Shown here one piece after another: positions 1 to 7,821 of a stretch of 64,000 bases of DNA. Under the pieces are notes generated by a model. The model saw only the letters and a list, made by a program, of their open reading frames with translations, was not told where the DNA came from and ran no database searches. The DNA is from Pseudosulfitobacter pseudonitzschiae. GTDB taxonomy: Bacteria; Pseudomonadota; Alphaproteobacteria; Rhodobacterales; Rhodobacteraceae. A program made the translations under genes and the position numbers. The DNA is taken from contig NZ_FQVP01000004.1 in the NCBI RefSeq assembly GCF_900129395.1, positions 310,001 to 374,000 on the forward strand, in the 5' to 3' direction. How positions within the stretch are numbered: the first letter of the stretch is position 1; every line of letters begins with the position of its first letter.

Positions 1-758
1 ATACGCCGACCCTGAAGGACGGTTTCAGCGCCCTGATTTCCGGTCTGGATTTCGAAAACTTCGTCTTTCTGACGCAGGATGACCTGTATTGGAAAGCTTA
101 CGTCAGTTCGCTGCAAATCGCCTTCGTTTCCACCATCGTGACGCTGCTGGTGGGCTATCCCATGGCCTACGGCATGGCGCGTGCGCCCGAAGAATGGCGT
201 CCAACGCTGATGATGCTGGTGATCCTGCCATTCTGGACCTCGTTCCTGATCCGCGTTTACGCATGGGTCGGTATCCTCAGCACCGAAGGATTCCTGAACC
301 AGTTCCTGCTGTGGACCGGCATAATCGACACGCCGCTGACCATCCTGAACACCAATTGGGCGGTCTATATCGGGATCGTCTACACCTATCTGCCCTTCAT
401 GATCCTGCCGATTTATGCGGCGCTTGAACGGCTGGACGAAAGCCTGATCGAGGCCGCCGAGGATCTGGGTTGTTCGCGGATGCAGGCGTTTTGGCTGGTG
501 ACGATCCCCCTGTCGCGCAACGGCATCGTTGCGGGGTGTTTCCTGGTGTTCATCCCCGCGCTGGGCGAATTTGTGATCCCGTCATTGCTGGGCGGTTCTG
601 GTACGCTGATGATCGGTAAGGTTCTGTTCGAGGAATTCTTTGCCAACCGGGATTGGCCCGTGGCCAGCGCCGTGGCGGTGATCTTGCTGCTGATCCTGAT
701 CATTCCGATCATCCTGTTCCAGCGCAACGAACAGCGTCAGCAGGAGGCAGAACAATGA
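1..758 (+). CDS. Polyamine-type ABC transporter permease (PotH/PotB-like), 5' end cut off
   Basis: Inner-membrane permease of a type I ABC importer, probably for putrescine or spermidine. The reading frame is open at the left edge (first full codon at base 3), so the N-terminus lies outside the window. About 251 residues are visible, with several hydrophobic helices and the EAA-type cytoplasmic loop (EAAEDLGCSRMQAFW, near the middle) that docks on the ATPase subunit. It ends QRNEQRQQEAEQ. Its stop overlaps the ATG of the next permease by four bases (ATGA at 755-758). The binding protein and ATPase genes are presumably upstream. The family is clear; substrate specificity is inferred from the neighbouring amine oxidoreductase. 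Confidence 0.9.
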   Translation, partial: TPTLKDGFSALISGLDFENFVFLTQDDLYWKAYVSSLQIAFVSTIVTLLVGYPMAYGMARAPEEWRPTLMMLVILPFWTSFLIRVYAWVGILSTEGFLNQFLLWTGIIDTPLTILNTNWAVYIGIVYTYLPFMILPIYAALERLDESLIEAAEDLGCSRMQAFWLVTIPLSRNGIVAGCFLVFIPALGEFVIPSLLGGSGTLMIGKVLFEEFFANRDWPVASAVAVILLLILIIPIILFQRNEQRQQEAEQ

Positions 759-1573
759 ACCGTCTCAGCCCGTTCAACGTGGTCAGCCTGACGTTTGGCT
801 TTGCCTTCCTCTACCTGCCGATGCTGATCCTTGTGATCTTCAGCTTCAACTCGTCCAAGCTGGTGACGGTCTGGGCCGGGTTCTCTACGAAATGGTACGG
901 CACGCTGTTCCAGAACGAAGCGTTCCTGGATGCCGCGTGGGTCACGCTGAAGGTGGCCGTGATGTCATCCACCTTTGCCACTGTGCTGGGCACGATGGCC
1001 GCCTATGTACTGGTGCGCGGCGGGCGGTTCATGGGGCGCACGCTGTTTTCCGGCATGATCTATGCGCCGCTGGTGATGCCCGAAGTGATCACCGGCCTGT
1101 CGCTGCTGCTTTTGTTCATCGGCATTGGTCTGGATCGTGGCGTGATGACGATTGTTCTGGCACACACCACCTTTTCCATGTGCTACGTGTCAGTGGTGGT
1201 GTCGTCGCGTCTGGCGACCTTTGACCGGTCGCTGGAAGAGGCGGCGCTGGATCTGGGTGCCTCGCAGTTTGACGCTTTCCGGTTGGTGACGCTGCCAATC
1301 ATCGCACCGGCGGTGATCTCGGGTTGGTTGCTGGCCTTTACGCTCAGCCTTGACGATCTGGTGATTGCCTCCTTTGCCACCGGTCCGTCGGCCACCACGC
1401 TGCCGATGAAGATTTGGTCGTCGGTGCGTCTGGGCGTCTCGCCCGAAATCAACGCGCTGTCGTCGATCCTGATCGGGATCGTGTCGGTGGGGGTGATTAC
1501 CGCATCGCTGATGTCGAAACGCCATGCGGTGCGGGTGCGCCGTGAAGAGCAGGCCGCGCAGCGCACTGCATGA
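755..1573 (+). CDS. Polyamine-type ABC transporter permease (PotI/PotC-like)
   Basis: Second permease subunit, 272 residues, forming a heterodimer with the product of the preceding gene in the inner membrane. It begins MNRLSPFNVVSLTFGFAF, has about six hydrophobic segments, and carries the EAA loop EEAALDLGASQFDAF followed by the RLVTLPIIAP stretch typical of PotC/PotI. The start is set by the ATGA overlap with the upstream permease, preceded by AGGAGG-like bases (caggaggcag). Its own stop overlaps the ATG of the oxidoreductase gene at 1570. The three genes therefore look like one translationally coupled operon. The polyamine substrate is inferred from homology and context, not shown. Confidence 0.92.
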   Translation: MNRLSPFNVVSLTFGFAFLYLPMLILVIFSFNSSKLVTVWAGFSTKWYGTLFQNEAFLDAAWVTLKVAVMSSTFATVLGTMAAYVLVRGGRFMGRTLFSGMIYAPLVMPEVITGLSLLLLFIGIGLDRGVMTIVLAHTTFSMCYVSVVVSSRLATFDRSLEEAALDLGASQFDAFRLVTLPIIAPAVISGWLLAFTLSLDDLVIASFATGPSATTLPMKIWSSVRLGVSPEINALSSILIGIVSVGVITASLMSKRHAVRVRREEQAAQRTA

Positions 1574-2883
1574 AACACATATATGCAGACTATGCCTATG
1601 GCAGCGGCCCGCGCGACGGGTGTTGGTGGGATGAAACCTGTGACTTGCCCGGTTTCCCCAAGTTAGAGACTGATATTGCCTGCGACGTCGCGATTGTCGG
1701 TGGCGGCTTCACCGGCCTGTCGGCGGCACTGCATCTGGCGCAGGCGGGTGTCGATGTTGTGGTGGTCGAGGCGGAATATGTCGGCTGGGGTGCATCGGGG
1801 CGCAACGGCGGTTTTTGTTGTCTGGGCGGTGCAAGGATTGACGATGCGGGGCTGGACCACCGCTTTGACCGGGTGGGACGGTTGCAATATCGCAAGGCGG
1901 AACGCGACGCGATTGCGCTGGTCGAACAGATCACCCAGGCGCACGGCATCGACGTGGATCGCCATTCGCAGGGCGAAACCGAACTGGCCCACCGGCCCAA
2001 GGATATGGACGCCCTGCGCCGCGCTGCCGATGCGGTGGCGGAAAACCACGGGGTTGATTGCCAGGTCATCGCGCGGGAGGGTCTGCCCGCGCATGGGCTG
2101 TCCGGGCCGTTCCACGGTGCGCTGACCATCCCCATCGGTTTTGCCCTGAACCCGCGCAAATACATCGCTGGCCTTGCCGCCGCTGCGCGGGATGCGGGCG
2201 CGCGTATCTTTGGCAAAACCCCGGTACAGAGCCTGAACAAGGGCCAGAAATGGACCCTGGATGCTGGCCGGAAGATCACGGCCGATCAGGTGGTGATTGC
2301 CACCAACGGCTATTCCTCGGACGATCTGCCCGACTGGCTGGCAGGGCGCTATATGCCCAGCCAGTCCAACGTGATCGTGACCCGCCCGCTGACCGAACAA
2401 GAGCAGGCAGAAGCCGGATGGACCAGCGATCAGGCCTGTTACGACACCCGCAACCTGCTGCACTATTTCCGCAAGATGCCGGACGGGCGGTTCCTGTTCG
2501 GGATGCGGGGCGGGCTGACGTCAAACCCCGCCGCCGAGGCGCGCGCGCGCCGTCGCGTGCGCCAGGATTTTGACGCGATGTTCCCCGCCTGGCGACATGT
2601 GGAACACGCGCATGGCTGGTCGGGGATGGTGTGTATTGCCCGCGATATGCTGCCTTTTGTCGGTGCGGTGCCAAACCAGCCGGGGCTGTTTGCCAGCCTG
2701 TGTTACCACGGCAATGGTGTGGCGATGGGCACCTATGCGGGCAAGCTGATCGCGGGACAGATCACCGGACAAGCCGAGGTTCCGGTCGCCATGGCGCAGC
2801 CCCTGTCGCGCTTTCCGCTGGGTCGGTACCGGCGGGCGGTGATGCCTGCCGCCTATGCGGGGTTCATGCTGGCCGACCTGTGA
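1570..2883 (+). CDS. FAD-dependent amine oxidoreductase (DadA/PuuB-like)
   Basis: 437-residue flavoprotein of the D-amino-acid oxidase superfamily. After a roughly 35-residue lead it has a dinucleotide-binding motif (VAIVGGGFTGLSAALHLA) and then GWGASGRNGGF, the FAD-contacting segment typical of gamma-glutamylputrescine and related amine oxidases. The C-terminal part contains GWSGMVCIARDMLPFVG and CYHGNGVAMGTYAGKL, which close the FAD site. It overlaps the permease stop by four bases, so uptake and oxidation of an amine such as putrescine are probably coupled. PuuB (gamma-glutamylputrescine oxidase) is the closest role, but a methylated amino acid oxidase remains possible because no glutamylputrescine synthetase is in view. 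Confidence 0.85.
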   Translation: MKHIYADYAYGSGPRDGCWWDETCDLPGFPKLETDIACDVAIVGGGFTGLSAALHLAQAGVDVVVVEAEYVGWGASGRNGGFCCLGGARIDDAGLDHRFDRVGRLQYRKAERDAIALVEQITQAHGIDVDRHSQGETELAHRPKDMDALRRAADAVAENHGVDCQVIAREGLPAHGLSGPFHGALTIPIGFALNPRKYIAGLAAAARDAGARIFGKTPVQSLNKGQKWTLDAGRKITADQVVIATNGYSSDDLPDWLAGRYMPSQSNVIVTRPLTEQEQAEAGWTSDQACYDTRNLLHYFRKMPDGRFLFGMRGGLTSNPAAEARARRRVRQDFDAMFPAWRHVEHAHGWSGMVCIARDMLPFVGAVPNQPGLFASLCYHGNGVAMGTYAGKLIAGQITGQAEVPVAMAQPLSRFPLGRYRRAVMPAAYAGFMLADL

Positions 2884-2932
2884 TGCAACTGCGTCTTTCG
2901 CGGTGAAATCCGACCGTTCCGTGATGCCAGCG

Positions 2933-2959
2933 TTGACAGGATGGCCCTGAACTTACATC
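2933..2959 (+). promoter_or_regulatory. Candidate sigma-70 promoter of ugd
   Basis: A perfect TTGACA lies at 2933-2938. A weak -10 candidate (tacatc, 2954-2959, spacing 15 bases) follows, 30 bases before the ugd start codon. The -35 box is convincing and the -10 box is not. The 106-base gap after the preceding operon suits an independent promoter. Confidence 0.4.
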
Positions 2960-2989
2960 TCAGTCACAAGAAAGCGCAGAGGGACCAGC

Positions 2990-4315
2990 ATGAAAATAGC
3001 AATGATCGGAACCGGCTATGTCGGGCTGGTGTCGGGTGTGTGCTTCTCGGACTTTGGGCACGATGTGGTTTGCGTCGACAAGGACCCCAAGAAAGTCGAG
3101 ATGCTGGAACGCGGCGAAGTTCCGATCTATGAGCCCGGTCTGGACGATCTGATGGCCAAGAACGTGGCGGCAGGGCGCCTGTCGTTCACCGGCGATCTGA
3201 AAGCCGCGGTGGACGGTGCCGAGGCTGTGTTCATCGCGGTCGGCACGCCCACGCGTCGCGGCGATGGCCACGCCGATCTGACCTATGTCATGGCCGCCGC
3301 CGCCGAGATTGCCGATGCGCTGACCGGGTACGCCGTGGTTGTGACCAAATCGACCGTGCCGGTGGGCACCAACCGCCAGGTCAAGCACGCGGTGCACAAG
3401 GCCAACCCGAACGCTGATTTCGACGTGGCCAGCAACCCCGAGTTCCTGCGCGAAGGCGCGGCGATTGACGATTTCATGCGCCCCGACCGCGTCGTTGTCG
3501 GTGTACAGAACGACCGCGCGGCGGAGGTGATGAACCAGATCTACCGCCCGCTGTACCTGCGGGATTTTCCGATCATGATCACCGATCTGGAAAGTGCCGA
3601 GATGATCAAATATGCCGCCAACGCATTTCTGGCGACCAAGATTACGTTCATCAACGAAATCGCGGCATTGTGCGAACGCACCGGTGCGGATGTGAAAACC
3701 GTGTCGCAGGGCATGGGGCTGGACGGGCGTATTGGCAACAAGTTCCTGCACGCTGGCCCCGGCTATGGCGGCAGCTGCTTTCCCAAGGACACGCAGGCGC
3801 TGGCCCGTATGGGGCAGGATCATTCGATGCCCATGCAGTTGACCGAGACCGTGATCAAGGTCAACGACGAGATCAAACGCCGCATGATCGACAAGGTTGT
3901 CGACCTGTGCGGTGGCAGGGTCAACGGCAAGATTATCGCGGTGCTGGGCGTGACGTTCAAACCCAACACAGATGACATGCGCGACAGCCCGTCGCTGACC
4001 ATTGTCCCCGCGTTGGTGGGGGGCGGCGCCAAGGTGCGGGTGGTCGACCCGCAGGGTCGCCGCGAAGGTGAGGCGTTGTTGCCTGGCGTCAACTGGTTCG
4101 AGGATGCCTATAAGGCGACCCAGAATGCGGATGCGGTGGTGATCCTGACCGAATGGAACGAATTCCGCGCGCTTGATCTGAAACGTATCGTCAAACGCAT
4201 GGCGACACCGGTCATGGCGGATCTGCGGAATATCTATTCGCAAAAGGACGCCAAGCGCGCCGGGTTCGTGGCCTATACGTCGGTCGGGCGCGAGGACTAC
4301 GGCATCGACCGCTAG
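2990..4315 (+). CDS. ugd: UDP-glucose 6-dehydrogenase
   Basis: Cytoplasmic NAD-dependent enzyme, 441 residues, oxidising UDP-glucose to UDP-glucuronate for exopolysaccharide, capsule or LPS sugars. The N-terminal Rossmann motif is MKIAMIGTGYVGLVSG. The catalytic cysteine sits in GPGYGGSCFPKDTQAL (around residue 262). The C-terminal UDP-binding domain begins near IIAVLGVTFKPNTDDMRDSP. Length and motifs are standard for the family. The start ATG has GAGGGA seven bases upstream. No other polysaccharide genes are adjacent, so it is a stand-alone gene here. Its stop overlaps the convergent flgD stop by four bases. Confidence 0.97.
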   Translation: MKIAMIGTGYVGLVSGVCFSDFGHDVVCVDKDPKKVEMLERGEVPIYEPGLDDLMAKNVAAGRLSFTGDLKAAVDGAEAVFIAVGTPTRRGDGHADLTYVMAAAAEIADALTGYAVVVTKSTVPVGTNRQVKHAVHKANPNADFDVASNPEFLREGAAIDDFMRPDRVVVGVQNDRAAEVMNQIYRPLYLRDFPIMITDLESAEMIKYAANAFLATKITFINEIAALCERTGADVKTVSQGMGLDGRIGNKFLHAGPGYGGSCFPKDTQALARMGQDHSMPMQLTETVIKVNDEIKRRMIDKVVDLCGGRVNGKIIAVLGVTFKPNTDDMRDSPSLTIVPALVGGGAKVRVVDPQGRREGEALLPGVNWFEDAYKATQNADAVVILTEWNEFRALDLKRIVKRMATPVMADLRNIYSQKDAKRAGFVAYTSVGREDYGIDR

Positions 4316-5004
4316 ACCGGGTCGCGCAGCCCGGTCACGTCGTCGGCCAGAACCGCAATCCCGCCTTCCAGGATCAGGATCGTGCGCCCCTGTTCTATCC
4401 GCGCTTCGGTGACGCGCCCGTAGGTTTGGGCGCGTTCGGCCAGCAGCAGTTCGCCCGCCTGATAGCTTTCGACTTCGAACGTGTAATTCCCGTCGGGGAA
4501 GGTTGATCCGTTCAGCCCGGCAATCCCCTGCCATTGCACTGCATCGGGCGAGACGGGAATGCTCTGGCGCTGAACTTCGTTTCCCGCGTCGTCATAAACC
4601 ACCAGATAAGCCGCGTCCGCGGCGGTCAGCGGGTTCGGCGCGATGGTCACGGGCGTGCCGTCGAAATGGGCCGGGGCATAAGACAACGCCTCCATCCCGA
4701 TCCAGCCAGACAGTGCGCCGACATTGGTTTGCGTCGCGTTTGCGGCTTGCAACGCGGCACTGAGCGTTTGCAACAGGTCGTTGGTCTGTACCTGCTGTTC
4801 GACCATCGAGAACTGCGCCAGCTGCGCGGCATATTCCGAGCTGTCCATGGGTTCCAGCGGGTCCTGATAGCGGGCCTGCGTGGTCATCATCCTGAGAAAG
4901 GTTTCAAAGTCGGAAGAAATGAGCGACGCCGCTTTTTCCGGGAGGGGCGTTGTGCTGGTCTGACTTTGTGCCTGGGCTTGCGCTGCGGTGGGGGCGATGT
5001 TCAT
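4312..5004 (-). CDS. flgD: Flagellar hook-capping scaffold protein FlgD
   Basis: 230-residue FlgD, the cap that templates polymerisation of hook subunits. The N-terminal half carries the family signature: SDFETFLRMMTTQARYQDPL, then EYAAQLAQFSMVEQQVQTND. The C-terminal half is the FlgD Ig/tudor-like part (IGMEALSYAP, then PVTIAPNP). It follows fliK by 11 bases on the same strand, so the two are probably one operon (hook assembly plus hook-length control). It is intact. Given the broken flgE at 7635-9047 it may have no working partner in this strain. Confidence 0.93.
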   Translation of the reverse strand: MNIAPTAAQAQAQSQTSTTPLPEKAASLISSDFETFLRMMTTQARYQDPLEPMDSSEYAAQLAQFSMVEQQVQTNDLLQTLSAALQAANATQTNVGALSGWIGMEALSYAPAHFDGTPVTIAPNPLTAADAAYLVVYDDAGNEVQRQSIPVSPDAVQWQGIAGLNGSTFPDGNYTFEVESYQAGELLLAERAQTYGRVTEARIEQGRTILILEGGIAVLADDVTGLRDPV

Positions 5005-5015
5005 GGCGGCGATCC

Positions 5016-6692
5016 TTATACTCTGATGTCCATGGCGGAATCGGGCGACAGCGGGGTGTCCCCTTCGAGGTCCGCTGCATCGGTGGCGATGTCTGCGATT
5101 GGCTGCGTTTTGTGCGGGGGCGTGTCGTCGCGTTGATCCTGTGCGCCATCCCCGCCGGAAAAGGCGAAATTGACGTCGCCATAGCCCATGTCCGCAAATT
5201 CACTTTCCAACTCGCCAATGTTCCGGCGCATCAGGTCCAGCGTCTCGGGGCGGTCGGCGTGAATTGTGACCGAGGCTCCCGCATCGTTGGTTGAAAGGGA
5301 CATGCGTACCCGGCCCAGCTCTGCCGGATTGAGGGTCAGTTCTATCTGCCGGTCTGCGCTGGATTGTACGGCGGCCTCTGCGACCTGTCTGGCCACCGTG
5401 GCGTGCGGATGCGTCGGCGCGGCCGGTGTCGTGACACTGTGCGTCTGTGCAGGCGGCGCGCCGGAGGCGCGCATGTCGGTGAAAATCGCGTCGGGGGCGG
5501 CGTCCACGGGGATCGGATCGGTGGAAACCTGTGACGCTGGGGCGCGGATTTCGGTTGTGACGGGTGCTGGCGTTGGTTGAGGGGGCGCGGGATGATTGGC
5601 TGTCTGTCGGATGACAGGCGGGTCGACGGGATCCCGTGGCAGCACATTTTCCGTGGCCGCTGTGGGTTGAGGATCCGGCGGAATAGCATTGGCAGGCTGC
5701 GCGGGCGCTGTGATCAGCCGAACGGTGACCGACGTTGTTGCCGGTTGCATGGGCTGCGCCGGTTTTTCCGCTTTCGGCAGAGCAGCGCCCGGTGTGGCCT
5801 GAACCAGCGGCGCAGTGGGCCGTATCGGCGTCAGAAGCGGCTGCTTTGCCGATGTCACTGGCACCGCTGACACATCAATGCGGATAGGCCTGTCCGGCGC
5901 TGTGGCTGGTCGGGTAGATGCTGGCATCGGGGGGGGCGCCTTGTGAAGCGCAGCGGGGGTGTGCGTTGGCCGCGCGGGCGGCAAATCGGGCGTCTCTGTC
6001 AGCAGGGGCGGTGCGTTTTTTGGTGCCGCGGCCGCTTTTGAAAACGCGTCTTCAAGCAGTATGGTTCTAGGCTCTATCAATGGACTTTGAGCCGAACGCG
6101 AGGTTTCAACCGTGTCGGATTCGGTGGACTGCGGCGTCTTGTTAGGTGACTGACCCACATGCTGTTCTTTCGAAGCCATCTCGTGCAACGGCTCAGGAGC
6201 CGCGTGCGCTTCGACAGAGGGGCCGTGCAAAGCCGCCTTTCCCGGCATGGCTGTTGCGGCGGGTGGCAACGATTCCACCTGCGCGACGGGAGGCATCACG
6301 GACCCGGACCCTGTGGCAAAGGTGATCACCGATTCCGCGCCGCTCCGTGGGTGTTTCGAACCCTTGGCCTTGACCTCGGGCGGTGCGTCGTGCCGCGAAA
6401 CCGGCGCTTCCTGCGCCAACGCAGGCAGACGGGATGGCATTTGCGAAAGCGCGGCAGCTTCGCCGCCTTCTTGCTTTTCCTCTTCAGGCGTTGCGCCCTC
6501 GATATCGGGCAGACCATCCACCTGTGTGTCCGCGTCTGGCAAGTCCTGCGCCGTGACCGTAGTCCCGTTTTCCTGCAAAGGTAGAAGCTGGTCGAAGGTC
6601 GCGGCGAAACTGACGGCGGGATCTGACGCCGCGACCGCGGTGCTGCGCGGCGCTGCGGGTGAACCGCTGTGAATCAAGGGAATAAGTTGCAC
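5016..6692 (-). CDS. fliK: Flagellar hook-length control protein FliK
   Basis: 558 residues. The long N-terminal and central part is low-complexity and rich in Pro, Ala and Thr, typical of the molecular ruler. The C-terminal Flg_hook domain is recognisable around residues 445-520 (QIELTLNPAELGRVRMSLST, then IGELESEFADMGY). FliK is secreted during hook growth and switches export specificity when the hook reaches its set length. It is transcribed divergently from the flgJ-like gene, with 114 bases between the starts, and is followed by flgD. The low-complexity body makes alignment uninformative outside the C-terminus. The assignment rests on that domain plus context. Confidence 0.9.
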   Translation of the reverse strand: MQLIPLIHSGSPAAPRSTAVAASDPAVSFAATFDQLLPLQENGTTVTAQDLPDADTQVDGLPDIEGATPEEEKQEGGEAAALSQMPSRLPALAQEAPVSRHDAPPEVKAKGSKHPRSGAESVITFATGSGSVMPPVAQVESLPPAATAMPGKAALHGPSVEAHAAPEPLHEMASKEQHVGQSPNKTPQSTESDTVETSRSAQSPLIEPRTILLEDAFSKAAAAPKNAPPLLTETPDLPPARPTHTPAALHKAPPPMPASTRPATAPDRPIRIDVSAVPVTSAKQPLLTPIRPTAPLVQATPGAALPKAEKPAQPMQPATTSVTVRLITAPAQPANAIPPDPQPTAATENVLPRDPVDPPVIRQTANHPAPPQPTPAPVTTEIRAPASQVSTDPIPVDAAPDAIFTDMRASGAPPAQTHSVTTPAAPTHPHATVARQVAEAAVQSSADRQIELTLNPAELGRVRMSLSTNDAGASVTIHADRPETLDLMRRNIGELESEFADMGYGDVNFAFSGGDGAQDQRDDTPPHKTQPIADIATDAADLEGDTPLSPDSAMDIRV

Positions 6693-6740
6693 ACATCCTC
6701 CGGGAGTTCTTCCTCGTCCCCGTCTTATGCCTGCGCTTGG

Positions 6741-6755
6741 TTACCGCTTCTTTAC
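6741..6755. promoter_or_regulatory. Degenerate CtrA-like half-site pair between fliK and flgJ-like gene
   Basis: TTAC-N7-TTAC (6741-6744 and 6752-6755) lies in the 114-base divergent gap. The CtrA consensus is TTAA-N7-TTAA, so this matches three of four bases in each half. It is weak alone and is listed because comparable spaced pairs precede fliC and flgE. Confidence 0.3.
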
Positions 6756-6806
6756 CGGTCCTGCGGCATGATCCTGAAAATACAACGCATTTGAAAGGAA
6801 CCCGGG

Positions 6807-7097
6807 ATGCAAGTGACACCAGACACGGCGGGCGTGGCTTTGGCCCGCAAGCCAACCGCGCAGGCCGATGCAGAACTGCGCGCCGTGGCAGACCAGCTTG
6901 AGGCGGGGTTTCTGGCGGAAATGCTGAAATCCGCCGGTTTCGGACAGGCGCGCGACAGCTTTGGCGGTGGCGCGGGAGAGGATCAGTTTTCCTCGTTCCT
7001 GATACAGGCGCAGGCCGAAAAGATGGTTGCCGCAGGCGGTATCGGTCTGAGCGAAGCAGTGTTCGAAGCTTTGAAAGGCCGGTCTGATGTCGAATGA
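6807..7097 (+). CDS. Rod-binding protein, FlgJ N-terminal domain only
   Basis: 96-residue protein matching the rod-binding (FlgJ_N) domain without the muramidase domain found in enteric FlgJ. This single-domain form is usual in alphaproteobacteria. Recognisable parts are VADQLEAGFLAEMLKSAGF near the N-terminus and FLIQAQAEKMVAAGGIGLSE near the C-terminus. It acts in the periplasm during rod assembly. The start is supported by AAAGGA nine bases upstream. It overlaps the flgN start by 11 bases, so the two are co-translated. It is divergent from fliK. Confidence 0.85.
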   Translation: MQVTPDTAGVALARKPTAQADAELRAVADQLEAGFLAEMLKSAGFGQARDSFGGGAGEDQFSSFLIQAQAEKMVAAGGIGLSEAVFEALKGRSDVE

Positions 7098-7446
7098 AAC
7101 GGTCGAGGATACGGTCAATGCGCTGGACGATTTGCTGGATCAGGAACGCGGCGCCCTGCTTGCCGGCGACCTGGACAGAATCGCCCGGACGCTGGATTTG
7201 AAACAATCGCTGATCGACCGTCTGAACGAGCTGGATGTGGCGGACCGGTCGTCGCTGGCCGCACTGAATGCAAAGGTCATGCGCAACCAGTCGTTGTTGA
7301 ATTCCGCGCTGGACGGGATACGGGCGGTCACCCGCCGGCTGGCAACCATGCGCCGTATCCGCAGTTCGCTGGATATATATGACGCACAAGGCAAGAAGAA
7401 CGAGATTGCCCTGACGCCGAACCGGTCGGTCGAAAAGCGGGCTTAG
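7087..7446 (+). CDS. FlgN-like flagellar export chaperone
   Basis: 119-residue, mostly helical cytoplasmic protein (LDDLLDQERGALLAGDLDRI, then RLATMRRIRSSLDIYDAQGK), matching the FlgN-like chaperones that escort hook-associated proteins FlgK/FlgL to the export apparatus. The family has low sequence conservation, so the name leans on its helical pattern and on its position between flgJ and fliC. It overlaps flgJ by 11 bases. Its expected clients flgK/flgL are not in this window. Confidence 0.75.
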   Translation: MSNETVEDTVNALDDLLDQERGALLAGDLDRIARTLDLKQSLIDRLNELDVADRSSLAALNAKVMRNQSLLNSALDGIRAVTRRLATMRRIRSSLDIYDAQGKKNEIALTPNRSVEKRA

Positions 7447-7486
7447 CGCCGTTTGATTCAAATCCGGGGGAAGACACGAGTCGTCA

Positions 7487-7501
7487 TTAGCTTTCCATTA
7501 G
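7487..7501 (+). promoter_or_regulatory. CtrA-like box upstream of fliC
   Basis: TTAG-N7-TTAG (7487-7490 and 7498-7501) lies about 155 bases before the flagellin start codon in the 210-base flgN-fliC gap. Each half differs from TTAA by one base. CtrA controls motility genes in many Rhodobacterales; binding here is inferred from the motif. Confidence 0.4.
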
Positions 7502-7656
7502 CACGTAGATGCGATGTTGACCCTGCACTCGAGAACAGAGTGGCGCAGATCAGCATCGCTGAAAAATGCATATGTCAGAATGACTTGTTTTTGTCCGTCC
7601 CACTGGGGGGCGGGACGTAACCTGACGCAAAGCGTCACGACTTAAGGAACATGTTC

Positions 7657-7821
7657 ATGTCGAGCATCAATACAAACAACAGCGCAATGGTTGCGCTGCA
7701 AACCCTGAAATCCATCAACAGCAACCTGACGAAAACGCAGGACGAAATCTCGACCGGTAAATCGGTTTCGATGGCCAAGGACAACTCCACCGTCTGGATG
7801 ACTTTTGCGTTCGACGAATAG
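7657..7821 (+). pseudogene. fliC: Flagellin gene fragment: first 47 codons of fliC, then run-off into antisense flgE
   Basis: A normal flagellin start, ATG at 7657 with AAGGA eight bases upstream. It encodes the N-terminal D0 segment (NNSAMVALQTLKSINSNL, then ISTGKSVSMAKDNSTVW). Homology stops after Trp47 (codon ending at 7797). The next seven codons are antisense flgE and end at a TAG (7819-7821). The 54-residue product lacks almost all of D0/D1 and cannot form filament. The flaF/flbT genes that normally follow fliC are missing. The break coincides with a 12-base stretch that also fits flgE. I regard this as a real gene remnant, not a functional short ORF. Confidence 0.9.
7786..7797. other. 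Rearrangement junction between fliC and flgE (12-base microhomology)
   Basis: The bases tccaccgtctgg read as Ser-Thr-Val-Trp (flagellin residues 44-47) on the plus strand. On the minus strand they fall in FlgE's conserved C-terminal AKVIQTVDE region, as far as Val and the start of Asp. To the left only fliC is recognisable, to the right only flgE. The exact overlap is inferred from the expected family sequences, because the parent loci are not in the window. Confidence 0.8.
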
